DNA of 64,000 bases from Xanthomonas sp. CFBP 8443 (GCF_025666195.1 NZ_CP102592.1:558001-622000), one strand, 5' to 3'. Positions 20,501-28,655 are shown, counted from the first letter of the stretch. Program-made: numbers and translations. The notes: generated from the letters alone by a model not told the origin.

Positions 20501-21092
20501 GGTTGAGCGCCGCCGCGGCGTTGCGCGGGGTCGGCGCGCCGGTGGCGAAGTCGGCATTGTTGTTGTCGCTGTCGCTGCAACCGCCATTGCCGCGCAGCAC
20601 CGCCAGGGTGTTGCTCGGCGCGGCGGTCGGCGCGCTGCCTTCGGCGCAGCTGGCGGTGCTGCCGTAGCCGACGAAATCGACGTTGCCGGCGGGGCAGGCG
20701 CCGCTCAGCGCGGTCGCCGCGTTGCTCAGCGCGATCTTGCCGGCGGTGCCGCTCATCGCGGTGGTGCCGGTGGCGTCCGGGGTCGGCAGCGCAGTGCTGC
20801 CGCCGCTGCCGTCGGCCTGCTTGACCAGGTAGTAGCCGCCTGCCGGGATGCTGCCGGCCAGCGCGGTGACCTGCCAGCTGCTGCCGGCGGCCGAGGCGTA
20901 CTGCAGCGACCAACCGGCCAGGCTCACCGCCTCGCTGCCGTTGTTGTGCAGTTCGATGAAATCGCTCTTGTAGGTGGCGCCGCTGTTGCCGCCACCGCCG
21001 TAGACCTGGCTGATGACGACCTGGGCCTGGCCGGTTCCGGCACAGGCAAGCGCGCACGACAACACTGCGGCACGAAGCAGCATGGTTCGCAT
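17529..21092 (-). CDS. ExeM/NucH-type extracellular endonuclease, multidomain
   Basis: A 1187-aa secreted protein. Signal peptide: residues 1-23, ending in GQA. Residues 24-170: lamin-tail domain (VVISQVYGGGGNSGATYKSDFIELHNNG). About 205-310: a Calx-beta repeat (FVFTVALSQPAGSGG...DYQALAATSVTIAAG...NEPDETFYLDV). About 330-620: OB-like and linker regions. About 625-930: endonuclease/exonuclease/phosphatase domain with VATYNMERFFDD, VVEVHQRSLN, MGDFNAFEF and LSDHDPAVVL, which together supply the Asp/His catalytic set. About 935-1187: DUF11/CARDB-like beta domains. ExeM-type nucleases degrade extracellular DNA in biofilms. The C-terminus ends RFSTRIGR with no sorting anchor. GGAGAG precedes the ATG. 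The gene is monocistronic with its own terminator. Confidence 0.9.
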   Translation of the reverse strand: MRTMLLRAAVLSCALACAGTGQAQVVISQVYGGGGNSGATYKSDFIELHNNGSEAVSLAGWSLQYASAAGSSWQVTALAGSIPAGGYYLVKQADGSGGSTALPTPDATGTTAMSGTAGKIALSNAATALSGACPAGNVDFVGYGSTASCAEGSAPTAAPSNTLAVLRGNGGCSDSDNNNADFATGAPTPRNAAAALNLCGGGNQPVASVANVSRGEGDSGSTAFVFTVALSQPAGSGGVSFSVATRDGSANAGSDYQALAATSVTIAAGDSSAQVSVLVDGDTANEPDETFYLDVSGISGALPATLTASGVILNDDFNLVPIHSIQGSGARSPLVGQIVATSGIVTARRSAGFFLQAPDAQADADPQTSEGIYVYTGSAPPAEAAVGNAVRVQATVLEYVPSADPTQPPLTELGTPTVLLQSTGNPLPAAVTLTTSFPDPSGAYDQLERLEGMRVAAPSLTVNAPTGGNVNETNATASSNGVFHAVVTGLPRAWRTPGVQQPDPLPAGSPAGVPRWNTNPQVIAVGSAGLGGERIDVAGGCVVLGVSGPLDYSFRRYTIYPETAPTVQCNGADQPKPAPAPQADDVNVATYNMERFFDDQNDPAIGEPVLTPAAYQARLNKASLAIRNYLNTPDILGTVEVESLSVLQTLAARVNSDAVAAGQPDPQYVAYLQEGNDVGGIDVGFLVKTGAVGAGVARVEVVSVSQEGKTTTWTEPAGGTSLLNDRPPLLLKAVVHFADGRTLPLTVVEVHQRSLNGAETDDASGQRIRAKRQAQAVFLANLLQARQAADPAEQMLVMGDFNAFEFNDGYVDAMGTVTGLPSADAQTVVEGDGADLVDPDLYNLTLLSTPDQSYSYAYDGNVQSLDHVLANSALMGSAQIATLSESHARLNADFPATARNDANSPARLSDHDPAVVLLKLKPLQRADLGVTASAANDAVYAGDTIRYSVEVGNAGPDAARFAAVAFALDAAVTPTLSAAPGWDCAASDVGAQTVVTCTTTQFAAGAAQRFEVAVPATAELVGRTLRLAASVASQTEDPNAGNNGASAAVAVQAAPAGNLALRIDGPATLPLTAFGANYRIALSNHGNAPVRRASLSVSGNTLSVLSALVPPRGWQCVRQAHGLRSAQFQCSTRADLAPGASTTFTLAVATRPLPADRTIVIQASASSASPDADPSDNTARFSTRIGR

Positions 21093-21255
21093 GACGAAGA
21101 CTCTCCCCAATCCTTGAAGACGTGACGACGGATGACGATCGGGCGCCCCCCAAGGCGCCGGCTCGATTCTGCCCGAGTTTGCCGCCCGCCGCTGACCGGG
21201 ATGTGACAGGCGTCGCTGCGGTACCCTTGCCGGCCCCGGACCGCCGTACCCGCCC

Positions 21256-22167
21256 ATGCCCGTCGAACAGAACCAGCGCCCGCTCGAAGCCGGCATCCAC
21301 ACCGACCTGGAGGGCCGCCTGACCTACGGCGGCTACCTGCGGCTGGACCAGCTGCTGTCCGCGCAGCAGCCGCTGTCCGACCCGCCGCACCACGACGAGA
21401 TGCTGTTCATCATCCAGCACCAGACCTCGGAGCTGTGGCTGAAGCTGCTGGCGCACGAGTTGCGCGCGGCGATCGTGCACCTGCAGCGCGACGAGGTCTG
21501 GCAGTGCCGCAAGGTGCTGGCGCGCAGCAAGCAGGTGCTGCGCCAGCTGACCGAGCAGTGGTCGGTGCTGGAGACGCTGACCCCGTCCGAATACATGGGC
21601 TTTCGCGACGTGCTCGGCCCGGCCTCCGGCTTCCAGTCGCTGCAGTACCGCACCATCGAATTCCTGCTCGGCAACAAGAACGCGCAGATGCTGCGCGTGT
21701 TCGGCCACGACCCGCAGGGCCAGGCGGCGCTGCAGGCGGTGCTGGAAGCGCCCAGCCTGTACGAGGAATTCCTGCGCTACCTGACCCGCTTCGGCCATGC
21801 CGTGCCCGAGCAGTACCGGGCGCGCGACTGGCGCCAGCCGCACGTCAGCGACCCGCTGCTGCGGCCGGTGCTGGAGCGCATCTACGAGAACACCGATCGC
21901 TACTGGCGCGAATACGCGCTATGCGAGGATCTGGTGGACCTGGAGACGCAGTTCCAGCTGTGGCGCTTCCGCCACATGCGCACGGTGATGCGGGTGATCG
22001 GCTTCAAGCGCGGCACCGGCGGCTCCAGCGGCGTGGGCTTCCTGCAGCAGGCGCTGGCGTTGACCTTCTTTCCGGAACTGTTCGAGGTGCGGACCTCGGT
22101 GGGGCTGGAAAGCCGGGACCGGGGACCGGGGACCGGGGACCCGGAAGCGGCATCGCAGGAACCGTAA
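21256..22167 (+). CDS. kynA: Tryptophan 2,3-dioxygenase
   Basis: A 303-aa cytosolic heme enzyme that opens the indole ring of L-Trp to N-formylkynurenine, the first step of the kynurenine pathway. Residues 1-283 follow the X. campestris enzyme closely: [39 protein letters not shown] with the active-site His55, and [26 protein letters not shown] with the proximal heme His near 240. The last 20 residues (from [12 protein letters not shown]) do not; they are encoded by a tandem GGGACCGGGGACC repeat at 22112-22140 that has replaced the native tail. The native C-terminus lies outside the active site, so activity is probably kept. No other kynurenine gene is adjacent. Confidence 0.95.
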   Translation: MPVEQNQRPLEAGIHTDLEGRLTYGGYLRLDQLLSAQQPLSDPPHHDEMLFIIQHQTSELWLKLLAHELRAAIVHLQRDEVWQCRKVLARSKQVLRQLTEQWSVLETLTPSEYMGFRDVLGPASGFQSLQYRTIEFLLGNKNAQMLRVFGHDPQGQAALQAVLEAPSLYEEFLRYLTRFGHAVPEQYRARDWRQPHVSDPLLRPVLERIYENTDRYWREYALCEDLVDLETQFQLWRFRHMRTVMRVIGFKRGTGGSSGVGFLQQALALTFFPELFEVRTSVGLESRDRGPGTGDPEAASQEP

Positions 22168-22257
22168 GGCCACCGCCGGCGCCGCGCTTGCCAGGGAATC
22201 GTTGCGGCTGGGCGCCCCTGCTTTCCCGGTCCCTGGTCCCCGGTCCCCGGTCCCGCC
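22112..22257. repeat. GGGACC tandem repeat and its inverted copy
   Basis: Seven-base steps of CGGGGAC run from 22112 to 22140 inside the end of the tryptophan dioxygenase gene. The inverse, GGTCCCTGGTCCCCGGTCC, runs from about 22218 to 22255 in the downstream spacer. The pair can form a long hairpin spanning the stop codon. Confidence 0.75.
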
Positions 22258-22352
22258 AATTTGACGTCCCCGCCAACTGTCGGTGATGCTCGCCCGTTAC
22301 CCGGCCCGGCCGGAATCGCCCAGCCCATACTGAATACGCAAGGGAACACCGC

Positions 22353-23870
22353 ATGAGCGTTGACGACGTCGCGTCGCACCCCCCCGCCTCACCGCAGCCG
22401 GCGCAACCGCCCGAATTCAAGACCTTGCTGGGCCATCCACGGCCATTGTGGATGCTGTTCATGACCGAATTCTGGGAGCGCTTCGCGTTCTACGGGATTC
22501 GCTGGGCGTTGGTGCTGTACATCGTGGCGCAATTTCATGACGGCCAGGGGACGGGCCAGGCGCCGGCCAGCGCCACCTACGGCGCCTACCTGGCGCTGGT
22601 GTACGCGGCGGCGATCTTCGGCGGCTACATCGCCGACCGGGTGCTCGGCTACCAGCGCTCGATCCTGGTCGGTGCGGCGGTGATGTCCGCCGGCCTGTTC
22701 CTGATCTCGATCCCGAACCCGCAGATCTTCGAGCTGGGCCTGGCCACCGTGGTGGTCGGCAACGGCCTGTTCAAGCCCAACATCTCGACCATGGTCGGCC
22801 AGCTGTACAGCGCCGCCGACCCGCGCCGGGACAGCGGCTTCACCATTTTCTACATGGGCATCAACCTGGGCGCGATGATCGCGCCGTGGTTGACCCAGCA
22901 GCTGGCCGAGAAGGTGTTCGGCACCGCGGCGATGCCGTCGTACAAGATGGTGTTCATCGCCTCGGGCATCGGCATGCTGATCAGCCTGGTGTGGTTCTGG
23001 TTCGGCCGCGCCCAGCTCAAGGGCATCGGCGCGCCGATCCACGACGGCGCCAGCCGCATGCGCGTGGTGTACGTACTGCTCGGCATGCTGGTGGCGATCC
23101 CGGTGGTGTACCTGGCGCTGGCCGCCGGCGCCGGGGTGCTGCAGTGGATCCTCAGCACGATGTTCGTGATCCTGGCGGTGATGCTGCTGATCGAAGGCAT
23201 CCGCAACGGCAAGGTGGCGCGCGACAAGGTGATCGCGATGCTGATCATCTTCGCCTTCAACGTGCTGTTCTGGATGTTCTTCGAGCAGGCGGGCAGTTCC
23301 TTCACCTTCCTCGCCGACGAGATCGTCAATCGCCGGTTCGGCGACTGGACCTTCCCCACCGCCTGGTTCCAGTCGGTGAACTCGCTGGCCATCATCACCC
23401 TGGCGCCGCTCATCGCCTGGATCTGGGTCAAGGCCGGCCGCTTCAATCCCTCCATCTCGCGCAAGTTCGCGCTGGGCCTGACCTTCAATGGCCTGGCGTT
23501 CCTGTTGCTGATGTTCGCGCTGTCGAGCCTGGTCGACGACGCCGGCAAGATCCCGTTCTGGACCCTGTTCATGGTCTACGTGATCCAGTCGGTGGGCGAG
23601 CTGTGCCTGTCGCCGATCGGCCTGTCGATGGTGACCAAGCTGGCGCCGCTGCGCCTGGTCGGCTTCGGCATGGGCGGCTGGTTCCTGTCCACCGGCATCG
23701 GCAACAACCTGTCCGGCATCTTCGCCAGCCATGTCAGCGGCGAGGGCGGGATGACGGTATCTTCCGCCCTGAGCGGGTATACCTTCGGTTTCTGGGCGCT
23801 GCTTGGCTCGGGCGTGTTGCTGTTCCTGATTGCACCGTTGATCAGCAAGCTGATGCACGGTGTCAAATGA
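22353..23870 (+). CDS. POT-family proton-coupled oligopeptide transporter (DtpT-like)
   Basis: A 505-aa inner membrane protein of the major facilitator superfamily importing di/tripeptides with protons. The proton-coupling motif ExxER is intact at Glu39, Glu42 and Arg43 (MTEFWERFAFYGIR). The family signatures GGYIADRVLGYQRSI and the FTIFYMGINLGAMIAPW motif follow, with about 14 transmembrane segments expected. GRFNPSISRKFALGL and SVGELCLSPIGLSMVTKLAP lie in the C-terminal half. AAGGGAA lies ten bases before the ATG. It is followed after 16 bases by a thioredoxin-like lipoprotein gene, so the two are probably co-transcribed. Confidence 0.93.
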   Translation: MSVDDVASHPPASPQPAQPPEFKTLLGHPRPLWMLFMTEFWERFAFYGIRWALVLYIVAQFHDGQGTGQAPASATYGAYLALVYAAAIFGGYIADRVLGYQRSILVGAAVMSAGLFLISIPNPQIFELGLATVVVGNGLFKPNISTMVGQLYSAADPRRDSGFTIFYMGINLGAMIAPWLTQQLAEKVFGTAAMPSYKMVFIASGIGMLISLVWFWFGRAQLKGIGAPIHDGASRMRVVYVLLGMLVAIPVVYLALAAGAGVLQWILSTMFVILAVMLLIEGIRNGKVARDKVIAMLIIFAFNVLFWMFFEQAGSSFTFLADEIVNRRFGDWTFPTAWFQSVNSLAIITLAPLIAWIWVKAGRFNPSISRKFALGLTFNGLAFLLLMFALSSLVDDAGKIPFWTLFMVYVIQSVGELCLSPIGLSMVTKLAPLRLVGFGMGGWFLSTGIGNNLSGIFASHVSGEGGMTVSSALSGYTFGFWALLGSGVLLFLIAPLISKLMHGVK

Positions 23871-23886
23871 CGTGAGGTAGATCGCA

Positions 23887-24495
23887 ATGTCGAACAAGAC
23901 GATCAAGACGATAGGCAGCGCCGCGGCGCTGCTGCTGGCACTGTCAGGCTGCGAGAAGGCCGTCGCACCGGAGGCCGAGCAGGCCCCGGCCAAACCGTTG
24001 GACACCTCGGTGCAGAAGCCGCCGGTGGCCGATCCCAGCCAGCCGGTGGCCTCGGGCAATACGCCCGCCGCCGCCGACGTGGCCGCGGTGGCGGCGCTGA
24101 GCGCACAGTTCGACCCGGCCCGCGACCCGGCCAAGGACCTGGAGACCGCGCAGGTGGAAGCCAAGCGTGGCGGCAAGCGGATCCTGCTCGACGTGGGCGG
24201 CGAGTGGTGCTCGTGGTGCCACATCCTCGACCAGTTCATCGAGGGCGATGCGGAACTGCGCAGCTTCCGCGACGCCAACTACGTGTGGGTCAAGGTCAAC
24301 TACAGCGACGACAACAAGAACGAGACGTTCCTGGCCCAGTACCCGAAGATCGAGGCCTACCCGCACCTGCTGGTGCTGGACGCCGACGGCAAGCTGCTGC
24401 AATCGCAGTTCACCGGCGAGCTGGAGAAGGGCAAGGGCTACGACCGCAAGAAGTTCTTCGACTTCCTCAAACAGTGGGCGCCGCCGCAGACCTGA
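23887..24495 (+). CDS. Thioredoxin-family lipoprotein
   Basis: A 202-aa envelope protein. A lipoprotein signal (LALSGC) puts the lipidated Cys at residue 22; an Ala/Pro-rich spacer to about residue 70 leads to a thioredoxin-like domain with the active site WCSWC (Cys108 and Cys111). The sequence GKRILLDVGGEWCSWCHILDQF resembles thiol reductases of the DUF255/DsbD-gamma type. The later cis-Pro region reads EAYPHLLVLDADGK. It is likely a periplasmic thiol-disulfide oxidoreductase; its substrate is unknown. GAGGT precedes the ATG. It sits 16 bases behind the peptide transporter gene. Confidence 0.88.
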   Translation: MSNKTIKTIGSAAALLLALSGCEKAVAPEAEQAPAKPLDTSVQKPPVADPSQPVASGNTPAAADVAAVAALSAQFDPARDPAKDLETAQVEAKRGGKRILLDVGGEWCSWCHILDQFIEGDAELRSFRDANYVWVKVNYSDDNKNETFLAQYPKIEAYPHLLVLDADGKLLQSQFTGELEKGKGYDRKKFFDFLKQWAPPQT

Positions 24496-24540
24496 GCGAA
24501 GCGGCAGTGCGTCTTGCTGGCAGCCGGAAGGCATTGAACC

Positions 24541-24870
24541 TGTAGGAGCGGCTTCAGCCGCGACGGGCTCTACCGGTAAAGCCTGTCGCGGCTGAAGCCG
24601 CTCCTACAGGGGTTCGTGCATCCGCCGGATCTCCATGTGGAGCGATTTCAGTCGCGACGGCTTTACCGAACGGCCCGTCGCGGTTGCAGTCGCTCCCATA
24701 GAGTCCCGCTCGGCCGTGTCCGCGTAGCCGAGCACGCAAATCGCCGCGCGAGGCGGCATCTCGCCGCGCGCGAGGAAGCGTCCGGCCTTTGTAGGAGCGG
24801 CTTTCAGCCGCGACAGATGGCTTCGAGGCGCAGCAGGCCAGCGGTGGCGGCCAAGCCGCTCCTAGAAGGA
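24541..24870. repeat. Cluster of TGTAGGAGCGGCTTCAGCCG palindromic repeats
   Basis: The 24496-24958 spacer holds at least five copies of the element. At 24541-24609 two copies form a long, nearly perfect inverted pair around a 20-base centre; a degenerate inverted pair (GTGGAGCGATTTCAGTCGCG) follows at 24635-24700; single copies lie near 24790 and 24850. Spacing is irregular and the copies are palindromic and divergent, which excludes a CRISPR array. No gene is present. Confidence 0.88.
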
Positions 24871-24958
24871 TTGCCGTGGACCCACCGGATCCTCGTGCGG
24901 GAGCGACTCAGGCGCGACGGGCCTTGCCGTCGGGCGCGCCACTCCCGCAACACCGCGG

Positions 24959-25447
24959 CTACTTGCCCGTCATGCTCGGCAAGCCCTCGGCCGCCAAGCG
25001 GTCGATCAGCCGGTGCAGCACGCGCTGCTCTTCCTCGCTGAACGGCGCCAGCAGGCGGCGCTCGCATTCCAGCACCATCGGCGCGACCACCTGGTAGACC
25101 TCCACGCCCGCCGCCGTCAGGTGCAGTACCGAGCGGCGGCGGTCGTCGCCATGGGTCTCGCGCTGGATGAAGCCGCGCTCGAGCAGGCGCGCCACCGCGC
25201 GGCTCACCGCCACCTTGTCCATCGCGGTGCGCTCGGACACCTCGCCGGCCGACAGCCCCGGGTACAGCGCCAGCACCGCCATCACCCGCCATTCGGTCAC
25301 CGCCATGCCGTAGCGCTCGCCGTAGACGCGGGCGATGTTGCTGCTGATCCGGTTGGACAGCACGCTGATGCGGTAGGGCAGGAACTGCTCCAGGTCGAGC
25401 GAGGGCTGCTCGGGAGCGGGTGGGGCGGAGGGAGCGATCGACGTCAT
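24959..25447 (-). CDS. MarR-family transcriptional regulator, probably of tyrosine catabolism
   Basis: A 162-aa winged-helix regulator. The dimerisation helices at each end frame a wHTH: TEWRVMAVLALYPGLSAGEVSERTAMDKVAVSRAVARLLERGFIQRE, with the wing containing HGDDRRRSVLHLTAAG. This is the standard MarR layout. The gene starts 135 bases from, and divergent to, hppD, and regulators of this kind (HpdR/HmgR-like) commonly control homogentisate-pathway genes. The start at 25447 gives the normal MarR length; further in-frame sequence to 25591 would overlap the hppD leader. The ligand is inferred, not shown, to be a tyrosine-pathway intermediate. Confidence 0.88.
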   Translation of the reverse strand: MTSIAPSAPPAPEQPSLDLEQFLPYRISVLSNRISSNIARVYGERYGMAVTEWRVMAVLALYPGLSAGEVSERTAMDKVAVSRAVARLLERGFIQRETHGDDRRRSVLHLTAAGVEVYQVVAPMVLECERRLLAPFSEEEQRVLHRLIDRLAAEGLPSMTGK

Positions 25448-25581
25448 GCTGCATTGCACCTTGCTGGTGGTTTCATTTGTAACTACAACGGAGGACACTA
25501 CCGACCATTCTCGCGAGTCTGGCGTCCGTCCGCATCCGAAATTTCGGCCGGCCGCGGCCCGCGTCCTCCAGGAGACGAGCC

Positions 25582-26694
25582 ATGAGCGCACAACCGCAGT
25601 ATCCGTCCCAGCCGGCCAACCTGGGTATGCAGGTCACCACCTTCGAAAACCCGATGGGCATCGACGGCTTCGAATTCGTCGAATTCGCCGCGCCGGCCGG
25701 GCAGGGCGAACAGCTGCACGCCTACTTCCGCAGCATGGGCTTCAGCGCGGTGCTGCGCCATCGCAGCCGCGCGATCACCGTGTACCGGCAGGGCGGGGTC
25801 AACTTCCTGGTCAACGAGGAGCCGGATTCCTTCGCCGCCGACTTCGCCGCCGCGCACGGCCCCTGCGCCTGCGGCTTCGCGATCCGCTTCCGGCATCCGG
25901 CCGACGAGGTGTTCGCCAAGGTGCTGGGCAACGGCGGCGAAGCCATCGCCGACAAGGCCGACACCCGTGCGGTGCCGGCGCCGGTGGTCAAGGGAATCGG
26001 CGACTGCATGCTGTACCTGGTCGACCGCTATGGCGAAAAGGGGTCGGTGTACGCCGAGTTCGAACCGGTGCCCGGCGCCGAGCCGCACCCGGCCGGCTTC
26101 GGCCTGACCTTCATCGACCACCTGACCCACAACCTGTACTTCGGCAACATGCAGCGCTGGTCGGACTACTACGAGCGCCTGTTCAACTTCCGCGAGATCC
26201 GCTACTTCGACATCAAGGGCGCCAAGACCGGGCTGACCTCCAAGGCGATGACCGCGCCGGACGGCGTGGTGCGCATCCCGCTCAACGAATCGTCCGACCC
26301 GAAGAGCCAGATCAACGAATACCTGGACGCTTACCACGGCGAAGGCATCCAGCACATCGCCTGCTTCACCGACGACATCTACGAGACGGTGGAGCGCATG
26401 CGCGCGGCCGGGGTCGAGTTCCTGGATACGCCGGACGCATACTTCGAGGTGATCGACCAGCGCATCCCCAACCACGGCGAGGACGTGCCGCGGCTGGCCA
26501 GGAACAAGATCCTGATCGACGCCGACCTAGAGACCAAGCAGCGCAAGCTGCTGCAGATCTTCACCCAGAACTGCATCGGCCCGATCTTCTTCGAGATCAT
26601 CCAGCGCAAGGGCAACGAAGGCTTCGGCGAAGGCAACTTCCAGGCCCTGTTCGAGAGCATCGAGCGCGACCAGATGAAGCGCGGCGTGCTCTGA
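25582..26694 (+). CDS. hppD: 4-Hydroxyphenylpyruvate dioxygenase
   Basis: A 370-aa non-heme Fe(II) dioxygenase converting 4-hydroxyphenylpyruvate to homogentisate in tyrosine degradation; homogentisate can also polymerise to pyomelanin. Two vicinal-oxygen-chelate halves are visible, and the iron ligands lie in the second: His in FIDHLTHNLYFGNM, His in GIQHIACFTDDI and Glu in IFFEIIQRKGNEGFG. The C-terminal helix ends QALFESIERDQMKRGVL, the usual family end. AGGAGA precedes the ATG. It would normally run straight on to hmgA, but here a 490-base spacer with a DUF559 gene separates them. Confidence 0.96.
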   Translation: MSAQPQYPSQPANLGMQVTTFENPMGIDGFEFVEFAAPAGQGEQLHAYFRSMGFSAVLRHRSRAITVYRQGGVNFLVNEEPDSFAADFAAAHGPCACGFAIRFRHPADEVFAKVLGNGGEAIADKADTRAVPAPVVKGIGDCMLYLVDRYGEKGSVYAEFEPVPGAEPHPAGFGLTFIDHLTHNLYFGNMQRWSDYYERLFNFREIRYFDIKGAKTGLTSKAMTAPDGVVRIPLNESSDPKSQINEYLDAYHGEGIQHIACFTDDIYETVERMRAAGVEFLDTPDAYFEVIDQRIPNHGEDVPRLARNKILIDADLETKQRKLLQIFTQNCIGPIFFEIIQRKGNEGFGEGNFQALFESIERDQMKRGVL

Positions 26695-26727
26695 CGCGAA
26701 AAAAAGGCATGCGCCGACGCGGCAAGA

Positions 26728-26769
26728 GCCCCTCTCCCGACGGGAGAGGGGTTGGGGTGAGGGTACGGT
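26728..26769. repeat. Left inverted terminus of the DUF559 cassette
   Basis: GCCCCTCTCCCGACGGGAGA followed by GGGGTTGGGGTGAGGGTACGG. About 39 of 41 bases match, in inverted orientation, the copy at 27124-27164. It is the hairpin-forming core of the repeat family at 3390 and 17140. It ends a few bases before the DUF559 start codon. Confidence 0.85.
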
Positions 26770-26775
26770 GGCGCT

Positions 26776-27168
26776 ATGAGAGTCAAACCGCCGCTCCCCA
26801 CTTCAACGCTGCAGAACGCACGCTTGCTGCGTAGGGCCATGACCGATGCCGAACGCAAACTATGGAGTTGCCTGAGAGGCGGCCAGTTGCAAGGCGTCAA
26901 GTTCCGGCGCCAATATCCGATTCCTCCCTATGTCGCCGATTTTTGCTGTGTGGCGTCGAAGTTGATCGTTGAGCTGGATGGTTCGCAACATAGCGAAACG
27001 AGCGATGCGACAAGAACACGCTGGCTTGAGTCGCAAGGCTGGCGAATCGTCCGCTTTTGGAGCAACGATGTGCTGCTGTCGACGAATGCCGTGATCCAGG
27101 TGATTTGCGATGTTACGGCGGCGCCGTACCCTCACCCCAACCCCTCTCCCGGTGGGAGAGGGGCTTGA
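26776..27168 (+). CDS. DUF559 endonuclease-like protein bounded by inverted repeats
   Basis: A 130-aa protein with a DUF559 domain, a restriction-endonuclease-like fold related to very-short-patch-repair (Vsr) nucleases. Visible landmarks: LLRRAMTDAERKLWSCLR, VKFRRQYPIPPYVADFCC (conserved Asp), LIVELDGSQH (conserved Glu, Asp and Gln/His) and GWRIVRFWSNDVL. The last 15 residues (PYPHPNPSPGGRGA) are encoded by the right-hand repeat, so the stop codon is supplied from just outside the cassette terminus. The start abuts the left repeat and has no clear ribosome site. The gene separates hppD from hmgA. Its function is unknown; nicking or repeat mobilisation is speculation. Confidence 0.85.
   Translation: MRVKPPLPTSTLQNARLLRRAMTDAERKLWSCLRGGQLQGVKFRRQYPIPPYVADFCCVASKLIVELDGSQHSETSDATRTRWLESQGWRIVRFWSNDVLLSTNAVIQVICDVTAAPYPHPNPSPGGRGA
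27121..27164. repeat. Right inverted terminus of the DUF559 cassette
   Basis: CCGTACCCTCACCCCAACCC followed by CTCTCCCGGTGGGAGAGGGGC, the mirror image of the copy at 26728. It encodes the last residues of the DUF559 protein and ends 22 bases before the hmgA start. Confidence 0.85.
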
Positions 27169-27186
27169 TTTCGAAGGCCCAAGTGC

Positions 27187-28485
27187 ATGCATGACCATCA
27201 TCGCTACATGTCCGGCTTCGGCAACGAATTCGCCACCGAAGCCGTGCCCGGTGCGCTGCCGCAGGGGCAGAACTCGCCGCAGCGCGTGGCCCATGGCCTG
27301 TACGCCGAGCAGCTGTCCGGCACCGCGTTCACCGCGCCGCGCGGCGTCAACCGGCGCAGCTGGCTGTACCGGATCCGCCCGGCGGCGGTGCACGGTGCGT
27401 TCGCCGCCTACACGCAGGCCGGCGGCTTCCACAACGACTTCAACGCCGGGCCGGTGTCGCCGGACCAGTTGCGCTGGAGTCCATTGCCGCTGCCGCAGGC
27501 GCCGGTGGATTTCGTCGACGGCCTGTACACGGTGGCCGGCAACGGCTCGGCCGAGGCGCAGCATGGCGTGGCGGTGCATCTGTACGCGGCGAACGCCTCG
27601 ATGCAGGACCGTTTCTTCTACAACGCCGACGCCGAGCTGCTGATCGTGCCGCAACTCGGGCGGCTGCAGCTGTGCACCGAACTGGGCACGCTCGAGGTCG
27701 AGCCGCAGGAGATCGCGGTGATCCCGCGCGGCGTGCGTTTCCGCGTCGCGCTGCCCGACGGACAGGCGCGCGGCTACGTGTGCGAGAACTTCGGCGCACT
27801 GTTGCGGCTGCCCGACCTGGGGCCGATCGGCGCCAACGGCCTGGCCAATCCGCGCGACTTCCTCACCCCGGTGGCCGCCTACGAGGACGCCGAAGGTGAG
27901 TTCGAACTGATCGCCAAGTTCCAGGGCCACCTGTGGCGCGCGCCGATCGCGCATTCGCCGCTGGACGTGGTCGCCTGGCACGGCAACTACGCGCCGTACA
28001 AGTACGATCTGCGCCGTTTCAACACGATCGGTTCGATCAGTTTCGACCATCCCGATCCGAGCATCTTCACCGTGCTCACCGCGCCCAGCGACACGCCCGG
28101 CACCGCCAACCTGGACTTCGCGATCTTCCCGCCGCGCTGGCTGGTGGCGCAGCACACGTTCCGCCCGCCGTGGTTCCACCGCAACGTGGCCAGCGAGTTC
28201 ATGGGCCTGGTGCACGGGGTCTACGATGCCAAGGCCGAAGGCTTCGCGCCGGGCGGCGCCTCGCTGCACAACTGCATGAGCGGGCATGGCCCGGACGCGG
28301 CCACCTTCGACAAGGCCTCGCAGGCGGACCTGTCGCGGCCGGACGTCATCGCCGACACCATGGCCTTCATGTTCGAGACCCGCGCGGTGCTGCGCCCGAC
28401 CGCGCAGGCGCTGGCCGCCGCGCATCGCCAGCGCGACTACCAGCAGTGCTGGCAGGGTCTGCGGCGCAATTTCCAAGCGCCCTGA
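27187..28485 (+). CDS. hmgA: Homogentisate 1,2-dioxygenase
   Basis: A 432-aa Fe(II) enzyme that opens homogentisate to maleylacetoacetate. The N-terminal motif [13 protein letters not shown] is the family hallmark; metal ligands lie in [15 protein letters not shown] (His and Glu) and [16 protein letters not shown] (His). Length and order match the bacterial family end to end. Its ribosome site is weak (AAGG) and falls in the spacer created by the DUF559 cassette, so expression may now depend on read-through from hppD or on sequence in the cassette. The later pathway enzymes (maleylacetoacetate isomerase, fumarylacetoacetase) are not in the window. Confidence 0.96.
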   Translation: MHDHHRYMSGFGNEFATEAVPGALPQGQNSPQRVAHGLYAEQLSGTAFTAPRGVNRRSWLYRIRPAAVHGAFAAYTQAGGFHNDFNAGPVSPDQLRWSPLPLPQAPVDFVDGLYTVAGNGSAEAQHGVAVHLYAANASMQDRFFYNADAELLIVPQLGRLQLCTELGTLEVEPQEIAVIPRGVRFRVALPDGQARGYVCENFGALLRLPDLGPIGANGLANPRDFLTPVAAYEDAEGEFELIAKFQGHLWRAPIAHSPLDVVAWHGNYAPYKYDLRRFNTIGSISFDHPDPSIFTVLTAPSDTPGTANLDFAIFPPRWLVAQHTFRPPWFHRNVASEFMGLVHGVYDAKAEGFAPGGASLHNCMSGHGPDAATFDKASQADLSRPDVIADTMAFMFETRAVLRPTAQALAAAHRQRDYQQCWQGLRRNFQAP

Positions 28486-28544
28486 GCGGCGCGGTGTGTG
28501 GCGTACCGGCCCTCCCGCACTGCGGACCGCGGGCCAGCGCCTGC

Positions 28545-28655
28545 AGCAGTGCGCTTAGGCGGTTTCCAGTTCCAGCGACGCGCGCGGCGGGTTGGCAGCA
28601 CTTGTAGCGTGCGCTGCGCGTAGCGCCGGAGGTCATTTTCCGCGCGCCCCGACTA
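28545..28655 (-). pseudogene. Decayed duplicate of the 3' end of the next gene
   Basis: The stretch AGGCGGTTTCCAG...CAGCGACGCG...GCAGCACTT...GCGCTGCGCGTAGCGCCGG with AGGTCATTTTCCG aligns, with small indels, to AGGCGGCTTCCAGCGACGCG...GCGCTGCGCGTAGCGCTCGG...AGGTCATTTCCGG at 28708-28802. That is the last 30 or so codons of the downstream hypothetical gene. The copy keeps a stop codon at the same place (TAA instead of TGA) but the frame is broken, so it is a remnant of a tandem duplication. Confidence 0.55.

Noticed and set aside
17523..21125. A 1200-codon open frame on the plus strand opposite the secreted nuclease gene
   Set aside because: It is an antisense shadow of a GC-rich gene: Arg/Gly/Val/Ala-rich, without domains or a ribosome site. 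The minus-strand gene has a signal peptide, catalytic motifs and a terminator.
24541..24870. Possible CRISPR-like array in the spacer after the thioredoxin-like gene
   Set aside because: Copies are palindromic, irregularly spaced and divergent, and the same element occurs singly across the window. No cas gene is present.
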